A DNA stretch of 6,521 nt, from NCBI GenBank assembly GCA_023392795.1, contig JAEWNJ010000056.1, forward strand, positions 1 through 6,521. The letters run 5' to 3'. Position 1 is the first letter of the stretch. Every line of letters starts with the position of its first letter. This document shows, one piece after another, positions 1 to 4,755 of the stretch. Made by a program: the position numbers and the translations under genes. This DNA is from Candidatus Cloacimonadota bacterium (GTDB taxonomy: Bacteria > Cloacimonadota > Cloacimonadia > Cloacimonadales > Cloacimonadaceae). Under the pieces are notes generated by a model. The model was not told the DNA's origin, ran no database searches, and saw only the letters and a program-made list of their open reading frames with translations.

Positions 1-8
1 TGAGTCAT
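1..8 (-). CDS. start of a leftward gene, cut by the window edge (product unknown)
   Basis: On the minus strand an AAGGAG Shine-Dalgarno (complement of 15-20) lies six bases before an ATG (complement of 6-8), which is followed by ACT and then the window edge. Only Met-Thr and two bases of the third codon are visible, so no product can be named. A possible -10 element (TAAAAT, complement of 100-105) lies upstream, but no good -35 was found. If the repeat array at 253-543 is an IS21-type end, this could be the transposase gene (istA). That is inference only. The ribosome site is strong; the gene itself is not proven. Confidence 0.35.
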
Positions 9-252
9 GATCTTCTCCTTGTCTTGTAGATTTCTTGTCAAAACCATCAAAACAAAGTGCGGGATCCGGCTCAACCTTTTTCTTCATCTGGCGTTACCTA
101 TTTTACACCAACCTTTGAGACACTACCTGCTTACTCAAAGCATTAGTTAGATTGTGATGTACATATACGCATTTAGCTTTGCTACATTAGATTGTCAATT
201 CGATGTGTACGGGTTGTATCAAATCTGGCTCGAAGAAAAGCAATATCCTAGG
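9..252. other. AT-rich intergenic stretch without a recognised gene
   Basis: This stretch is clearly AT-richer than the genes to the right. A short open frame beginning at 154 runs into the repeat array and ends at 339, but its C-terminal part is simply the translated repeat (LQFSVI repeated). It has no Shine-Dalgarno and no recognisable domain, so I do not call it a gene. The stretch probably contains the leader and promoter of the leftward gene starting at base 8. No tRNA, rRNA or hairpin-plus-T-run terminator was seen. Confidence 0.5.
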
Positions 253-543
253 TTTGCAGATCTCGATGAACACTACATGCAATTTTCGGTGATCGATTTG
301 CAATTTTCAGTGATCGATTTGCAATTTTCGGTGACCTAAATGGACAAAAAAGAGAGCTCAAAAAAACCACTTTCCCCCAATTTGCAATTTTCGGTGACCC
401 GATTTGCAATTTTCGGTGACCTAAATGGACAGAAAAGAGAGCTCAAAAAAACCACTTTCCCTCGATTTGCAATTTTCAGTGATCCGATTTGCAATTTTCG
501 GTGACTCTTTATAGCCGCATGCAATTTTCGATGAGACTTTATA
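253..543. repeat. array of ~16-20 bp direct repeats, core TGCAATTTTCGGTGAC
   Basis: Eight clear same-orientation copies start at 278, 299, 320, 383, 405, 468, 490 and 520, each 16 bases in the core. A degenerate copy lies at about 253-269. Five copies (320 onward, excluding 468 and 520) or near variants end CGGTGAC; the copies at 299 and 468 read CAGTGAT, 278 reads CGGTGAT and the last reads CGATGAG. Start-to-start spacings are 21, 21, 63, 22, 63, 22 and 30 bases. The last two copies also share a following CTTTATA (507-513 and 537-543), making a 30-bp degenerate tandem pair. Spacing is too short and irregular, and repeats too short, for CRISPR. The layout resembles the multiple terminal repeats of IS21-family elements, or a binding-site array upstream of the operon. 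Function is unproven. Confidence 0.85.
315..505. repeat. 85-bp period higher-order tandem duplication inside the array
   Basis: Bases 315-420 and 400-505 match at 101 of 106 positions with an offset of 85. The five differences are at 347/432, 377/462, 379/464, 393/478 and 398/483. Each 85-base period contains two copies of the short repeat plus a distinctive spacer of about 47 bases that begins CTAAATGGACA and includes GAGCTC and CCACTTTCCC. Similarity stops abruptly after 420/505. The near identity of the spacer points to a fairly recent duplication or to selection on the whole unit. Confidence 0.85.
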
Positions 544-567
544 CTTAAACTCCCATCCCAAAAAGCC

Positions 568-595
568 TTGACAAGTTTTGGCTGCCCTTCACAAT
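568..595 (+). promoter_or_regulatory. sigma70-like promoter upstream of the small-gene/ileS cluster
   Basis: A perfect -35 hexamer TTGACA (568-573) is followed after 16 bases by CACAAT (590-595), four of six matches to TATAAT. Transcription would begin near 602. This is the best promoter seen in the window and lies just after the repeat array. The predicted -10 overlaps the ATG at 594, which conflicts with using that ATG from this promoter. A second candidate -10, TATACT at 540-545, lacks a credible -35. Confidence 0.4.
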
Positions 596-1097
596 GCACC
601 GCGTGAAGGTGTCTCGAATTTACCACTGCGAAATAAAACGGCACAGACAGATAGCCCCGGAGCTATGTGCAGTGTGTCCGCGCGTATTGAAATGCAAGGC
701 ATTCAGGGCATGGCACCGCGAGTTTCATCAGCAGTATTACGATTTTGTGACCGACATAGTAAAAAAATTCCCGGATAAATATATACTGGAGGTTCACTTC
801 ATGGCAGAGAAACAAAGCTTTGTACAGATCGTGGACATGGAAAGCGGCAAGATCGACCGCATTGTGAATATCAAAGAGATCGACGCAATGAGCGCAGAAG
901 AAAAGCTCGCTTTATCCCGCCACAAGAATCTCTTTGTGGTTACTCACCGTTTGGAGCCCATCGTAAAGGTGGAGCTGAAGAAATCGGTGATCAGCAGCCC
1001 CATCAGCTTTGAGACCCCGGAACCGGCGGAATCAGCGGTGATGGAGGAAGTAGTAGAAGAAGAAAAGCCCAAAACCCGCGGACGCAAGAAAAGCTGA
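594..1097 (+). CDS. small hypothetical protein with Cys cluster and acidic/basic tail
   Basis: This 167-codon frame encodes a protein I do not recognise. Numbering from the ATG at 594, the N-terminal part has Cys12 and a CxxCx5C cluster (Cys25, Cys28, Cys34), a possible metal site. The middle (about 70-135) is a soluble-looking mixed alpha/beta stretch. The end is an acidic linker (EEVVEEE) followed by a basic tail (KPKTRGRKKS). No signal peptide or membrane span is visible. The start is uncertain. ATG 594 has no Shine-Dalgarno and overlaps a predicted -10, and GTG 603 or 609 are alternatives. ATG 801 has GGAGG at 788-792 with an 8-base spacer and would give a 98-residue protein without the cysteines. 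Codons before 801 include several ATA and AGA that are rare in ileS, so the upstream part could be leader. The tail suggests nucleic-acid or ribosome contact, which is inference. Confidence 0.6.
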   Translation: MHRVKVSRIYHCEIKRHRQIAPELCAVCPRVLKCKAFRAWHREFHQQYYDFVTDIVKKFPDKYILEVHFMAEKQSFVQIVDMESGKIDRIVNIKEIDAMSAEEKLALSRHKNLFVVTHRLEPIVKVELKKSVISSPISFETPEPAESAVMEEVVEEEKPKTRGRKKS

Positions 1098-1231
1098 GCC
1101 CGGAGCAAGGGGCAAAAAAAAAGCTTTGCAGAATAGTGCCGTCTAAAACTATGGCACAAACTGAGAGAATTGTGGCCTCATTTTGGGTGCCCAACGCCTG
1201 GTCAGGCATGGTTTGACCTAAGGAGAAGTGT
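1098..1231 (+). other. 134-base gap between the two small genes, possible leader
   Basis: No gene or clear terminator is present. GCAAA (1112-1116) can pair with TTTGC (1125-1129), but the stem is weak and has no T-run, so it is not a convincing terminator. GGCAC at 1153-1157 can pair with GTGCC on either side (1136-1140 or 1187-1191). These 5-bp stems could be chance. No T-box core was found. AAGGAG at 1220-1225, six bases before the ATG at 1232, is the ribosome site of the next gene. Confidence 0.4.
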
Positions 1232-1597
1232 ATGTTTACATTAGATGAAAAGCATTTGGACGAAGCCAAAAAGATCGCAGCAGCCAACCGTAAAAAGAAA
1301 CGCTGCGACGATTGTTACGATCGCGGCTGGATCGGTGTATCCGAGCAAAACCTGTTGGTGCTCTGCGGCCGCTGTGTGGACATGGAAAAAGCCATGGACG
1401 ATTGGAAGGCTTACGTGACTCAGCACGAAGAATTGAAAGAACACTTCAGCGAACTCTTTGAAGAACATCAGGAAGTGATTGATGAGCCTGAAGCAAGTCC
1501 CGCTCAGGTACTTCACGACCACAAAAAAGCCCATCCCGTAGGGAAAACAGCCTATGTGCCGGGGCCTAAACGCACAGGAAGAGCCAAGAAAATCTAA
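1232..1597 (+). CDS. small hypothetical protein with two CxxC pairs (zinc-ribbon-like)
   Basis: This 121-residue protein has a well-supported start, with AAGGAG six bases before the ATG. After a Lys/Arg-rich helix (about 7-24) it has Cys25-x2-Cys28 and Cys45-x2-Cys48, with the context CDDCYDRGWIG and LVLCGRC. Two knuckles 16 residues apart most likely bind one zinc ion, with a look similar to the DnaJ cysteine-rich knuckles. A charged helical segment (about 50-90) follows, and the protein ends in a basic tail (GPKRTGRAKKI). No signal peptide or membrane span is seen. It ends three bases before ileS, so the two are almost certainly cotranscribed and perhaps translationally coupled. I do not recognise the family. 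A role near tRNA, ribosome or nucleic acid is guessed from the zinc site, basic tail and neighbour. Confidence 0.85.
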   Translation: MFTLDEKHLDEAKKIAAANRKKKRCDDCYDRGWIGVSEQNLLVLCGRCVDMEKAMDDWKAYVTQHEELKEHFSELFEEHQEVIDEPEASPAQVLHDHKKAHPVGKTAYVPGPKRTGRAKKI

Positions 1598-1600
1598 GCT

Positions 1601-4600
1601 ATGTACAAAAACATCGATCTAAAAGAAAATCCCCGGGATTTAGAGGCCCGGGTGCGTCAATATTGGGAAGCCAAAGACATCGCCCAGAAGAGCATAGACT
1701 TCCGCGAGGGAAATCCGCGATTTACTTTTTATGAAGGCCCACCCACGGCAAACGGAAAGCCCGGCATCCATCACGTGATGGCACGTACCCTAAAGGACGT
1801 GGTCTGCCGCTACAAAACCATGAACGGCTATCAGGTGAAACGCAAAGCCGGATGGGATACTCACGGCCTGCCGGTGGAGATCGAAGTGGAGAAAATCCTG
1901 GGCCTGGAAGATAAACGCGGCATTGAAGAATACGGCGTGGAAGAGTTTTGCGCCCGTTGCCGTGACTCCGTGTTTTCCTACGAAAAGCTCTGGCGCGAGA
2001 TGACCCAATTGATGGCGTATTGGATCGATCTGGACAATCCATATATCACTCTGGATAATAATTACATCGAATCCGTCTGGTGGATTCTGAACGATTTCTT
2101 CCAGCGCGATTTGATCTACAAAGCGCACAAGATCGTGCCTTACTGCCCGTCTTGCGGGACGCCGCTATCTTCGCACGAAGTAGCACAGGGCTATCGCGAT
2201 GTGGAAGACCCTTCCGTATATGTGAAGTTCAAGGCTATCGGCGAAGAAAACACCTTTTACCTGGCCTGGACCACCACCCCCTGGACCCTGATCTCGAACG
2301 TGGCGCTGGCTGTGCATCCCAATGAAAGCTATGTAAAAGTGATGCATCACGATCAGCAGCTAATCCTGGCAAAAGCCCGGCTGAGCGTGCTGGACGGCGA
2401 GTATGATATCCTCGCTGAATTCCCCGGATCTGCCCTGGAGCATAAACAGTACGAAGCGCTATTCCGCTTTGTGGAAGTAGATAAACCTTCCTGGTTCATC
2501 GGTTTGGCGGATTATGTAACGATGAGCGACGGCACCGGGATCGTGCATACTGCACCCGCGTTTGGCGCGGACGACTATTCCCTGGGGCTGAAGTACGATC
2601 TGCCCTTTGTGAATCCTGTGAATGGCGAAGGGAAGTTTAATGCCGAGGTCAGTCTCTGGGCCGGCGTATTTGTCAAGACCGCCGACAAGGACATCATCCG
2701 GCATCTGAAGGAGATCGGCGCGCTTTATCGCCGCGAGCAGATCAAACACAATTATCCCCATTGCTGGCGCTGTAGCAGCCCCTTGATCTATTATGCCCGT
2801 GAAAGCTGGTATATCCGGACCACGCAGTTCCGCGACCAATTGATCGCCAATAATGCCAAAATCAAGTGGTACCCCTCATTTGTGGGAGAAAAGCGCTTTG
2901 GTGAATGGCTGGAAAACAACGTGGACTGGGCGCTCTCGCGTGACCGTTTCTGGGGTACGCCCCTGAATATCTGGGTCTGCGAGGATTGCGGTCACAAGAG
3001 CAGCATCGGCTCCCGCGAAGAACTGAGCAAGCGCGGCAGGAAATCCAATGGTGAAGCGGTTTCACCGGATTTTGAGCTGCACCGTCCTTACATCGATGAT
3101 GTGGTCCTTACTTGCGAGAAATGCGGCCATGCCATGCACCGCACTCCGGAAGTGATCGACTGCTGGTTTGATAGCGGTTCCATGCCGTTTGCGCAGTGGC
3201 ATTATCCCTTTGAAAATGCCGATCGCTTTGAAAGCGAGCTGTTCCCTGCTGATTTCATCTCCGAAGGCATAGATCAAACCCGCGGCTGGTTTTACAGCAT
3301 GCTCACGATATCCACCCTGCTGAAGGGGGTTTCGAGCTACAATAGCTGTCTGGTGAACGACATGATTTTGGACAAAAACGGCCAGAAGATGAGCAAGAGT
3401 AAGGGCAACAGCGTTGATCCCATCCAGCTTATGCATGATTTTGGGGCGGATGCCATCCGCTGGTATCTTTTGGAAGTCAGCCCACCCTGGGTGCCCACCC
3501 GGTTTGATGTGGACGGAGTCCGCGAGATCCTCAGCAAGTTCATCGGCACGCTCAAAAACGTCTATTCATTCTATGCCACCTATGCCAATATCGACGGCTT
3601 CGACGCCGCCGGCTATCCGCAAGACCATCAGCACAGCGCGGAGATTGATCGCTGGATCATCTCGCGTCTGCACACCCTGACTGCTAATGTTCGCGAATAC
3701 ACTGAGGTGTATGAGTTTACCCGCAGTGTGCGCGCCATCCAGGATTTCGTGATCGATGAACTGTCAAACTGGTATGTACGCCGCTCACGCCGCAGATTTT
3801 GGAGCTTTGAGCTTACTGAAGACAAGATCGAGGCCTATCGCACCCTGCACCTTGTCCATAGCGAGATCTGCAAATTGATCGCACCCTTCGTGCCCTATCT
3901 GGCAGAGGAATTGTATCAAAGCCTCAGCGGTGCCGAAAGCGTGCATCTGACGGACTATCCCGTCTCCGATGCCAGCCATATCGACAAAGACCTGGAAGAG
4001 CGCATGCAAAGCGTGATCGACGTGGTTTCTCTGGGCAGAACCGCCCGCGGCGAGTGCCAGATCAAGATCCGCCAGCCTCTGGGTAAGATCTATGTGCCGG
4101 CGAAGTTACGCTCAGCGCTGGACAGCATGGCAGAATTGGTGAAAGAAGAGGTGAATATCCGTGAAATCCTCTATGTGGAAGAGGATAGCGACTTTGTACA
4201 ATATGAGCTGAAGCCTCAGTTTAAGGTGATGGGTCCGAAGTTTGGCGCGCGGATGAAGGCAATAGCCGCGGCGTTACAGAAAGTGAACGGCGCTGAGGCG
4301 CTAAAAGCCTTTGCGGACAAGGGTTCCTTTACCTTTGATCTGGATGGCCAGCCGGTCGAACTGCTGCCCGAAGATCTGCAGGTGGGCATTCTGCCCCGCG
4401 AGGGCTATGTCTTTGCCTCGACAAAGGATATCTTTGTGGCTCTGGATACCACTCTGACGGAGGAATTGATCCGCGAGGGTTATGCCCGCGAGCTGATCAA
4501 TAAGATTCAATATTCCCGCAAGGAACAGGGTTTCCAGATCATGGACCGCGTGGAAGTATTCCTGCATAGCGATGCGGAAGTACTGGCCGCTGTGGACGAG

Positions 4601-4726
4601 TATCGGGATTACATCATGGGCGAAACCCTTTGCGATGCCATCTCTTTCACATCGGATGCGGATATGCAAAGCGTGGATCTGAACGGGAAAAGCATGTTGC
4701 TAAAGGTGCAAAAAAGCGGGGCATGA
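1601..4726 (+). CDS. ileS: isoleucyl-tRNA synthetase, type 2, with GIHH signature
   Basis: This cytoplasmic enzyme charges tRNA-Ile with isoleucine using ATP. The 1041 residues are full length for the long IleRS class. In order, the sequence shows the class I signature at residues 55-58 as GIHH instead of HIGH, a CxxC at 182/185, the editing domain with WTTTPWTL (223-230) and GTGIVHTAPAFGADDY (316-326 for the HTAPAFGADDY part), and a second CxxC at 388/391. It continues with CxxC pairs at 460/463 and 505/508, WFDSGS (522-527), KMSKS (596-600), the anticodon-binding region around NWYVRRSRRR (723-732) and a long C-terminal domain. Paired CxxC motifs suggest two zinc sites, as in Thermus-type enzymes. 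The start gives the usual IleRS N-terminus but has no good Shine-Dalgarno and lies three bases after the previous stop, suggesting coupling. GIHH-type signatures occur in some type 2 enzymes and are associated with very high mupirocin resistance. Confidence 0.98.
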   Translation: MYKNIDLKENPRDLEARVRQYWEAKDIAQKSIDFREGNPRFTFYEGPPTANGKPGIHHVMARTLKDVVCRYKTMNGYQVKRKAGWDTHGLPVEIEVEKILGLEDKRGIEEYGVEEFCARCRDSVFSYEKLWREMTQLMAYWIDLDNPYITLDNNYIESVWWILNDFFQRDLIYKAHKIVPYCPSCGTPLSSHEVAQGYRDVEDPSVYVKFKAIGEENTFYLAWTTTPWTLISNVALAVHPNESYVKVMHHDQQLILAKARLSVLDGEYDILAEFPGSALEHKQYEALFRFVEVDKPSWFIGLADYVTMSDGTGIVHTAPAFGADDYSLGLKYDLPFVNPVNGEGKFNAEVSLWAGVFVKTADKDIIRHLKEIGALYRREQIKHNYPHCWRCSSPLIYYARESWYIRTTQFRDQLIANNAKIKWYPSFVGEKRFGEWLENNVDWALSRDRFWGTPLNIWVCEDCGHKSSIGSREELSKRGRKSNGEAVSPDFELHRPYIDDVVLTCEKCGHAMHRTPEVIDCWFDSGSMPFAQWHYPFENADRFESELFPADFISEGIDQTRGWFYSMLTISTLLKGVSSYNSCLVNDMILDKNGQKMSKSKGNSVDPIQLMHDFGADAIRWYLLEVSPPWVPTRFDVDGVREILSKFIGTLKNVYSFYATYANIDGFDAAGYPQDHQHSAEIDRWIISRLHTLTANVREYTEVYEFTRSVRAIQDFVIDELSNWYVRRSRRRFWSFELTEDKIEAYRTLHLVHSEICKLIAPFVPYLAEELYQSLSGAESVHLTDYPVSDASHIDKDLEERMQSVIDVVSLGRTARGECQIKIRQPLGKIYVPAKLRSALDSMAELVKEEVNIREILYVEEDSDFVQYELKPQFKVMGPKFGARMKAIAAALQKVNGAEALKAFADKGSFTFDLDGQPVELLPEDLQVGILPREGYVFASTKDIFVALDTTLTEELIREGYARELINKIQYSRKEQGFQIMDRVEVFLHSDAEVLAAVDEYRDYIMGETLCDAISFTSDADMQSVDLNGKSMLLKVQKSGA

Positions 4727-4744
4727 CGCCAGCGCCCATTCTGT

Positions 4745-4750
4745 AGGAGG
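4745..4750 (+). promoter_or_regulatory. AGGAGG ribosome binding site that points to an ATC start
   Basis: This is a perfect anti-Shine-Dalgarno match in the 29-base gap after ileS. Five bases later, exactly where a start is expected, the codon is ATC (4756-4758). An in-frame TAG at 4744-4746 overlaps the site, so translation of this frame cannot begin further upstream. No ATG, GTG or TTG occurs in frame until 4834. Confidence 0.8.
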
Positions 4751-4755
4751 ATCTC

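Noticed and set aside
154..339. A 61-codon open frame ending in repeated LQFSVI
   Set aside because: The end is only the translated DNA repeat, there is no ribosome site, and no domain is visible. It is best explained as chance reading of the array.
253..543. CRISPR array
   Set aside because: Units are only ~16-20 bases, gaps between most are 5-6 bases, and the longer spacers are duplicated and not unique.
1112..1129. Rho-independent terminator after the first small gene
   Set aside because: The stem is five AT-rich pairs and no T-run follows on the plus strand.
1136..1191. Attenuator-like alternative pairing of GGCAC with two GTGCC segments
   Set aside because: Only 5-bp matches; expected by chance at this length, and no T-run or T-box core supports a switch.
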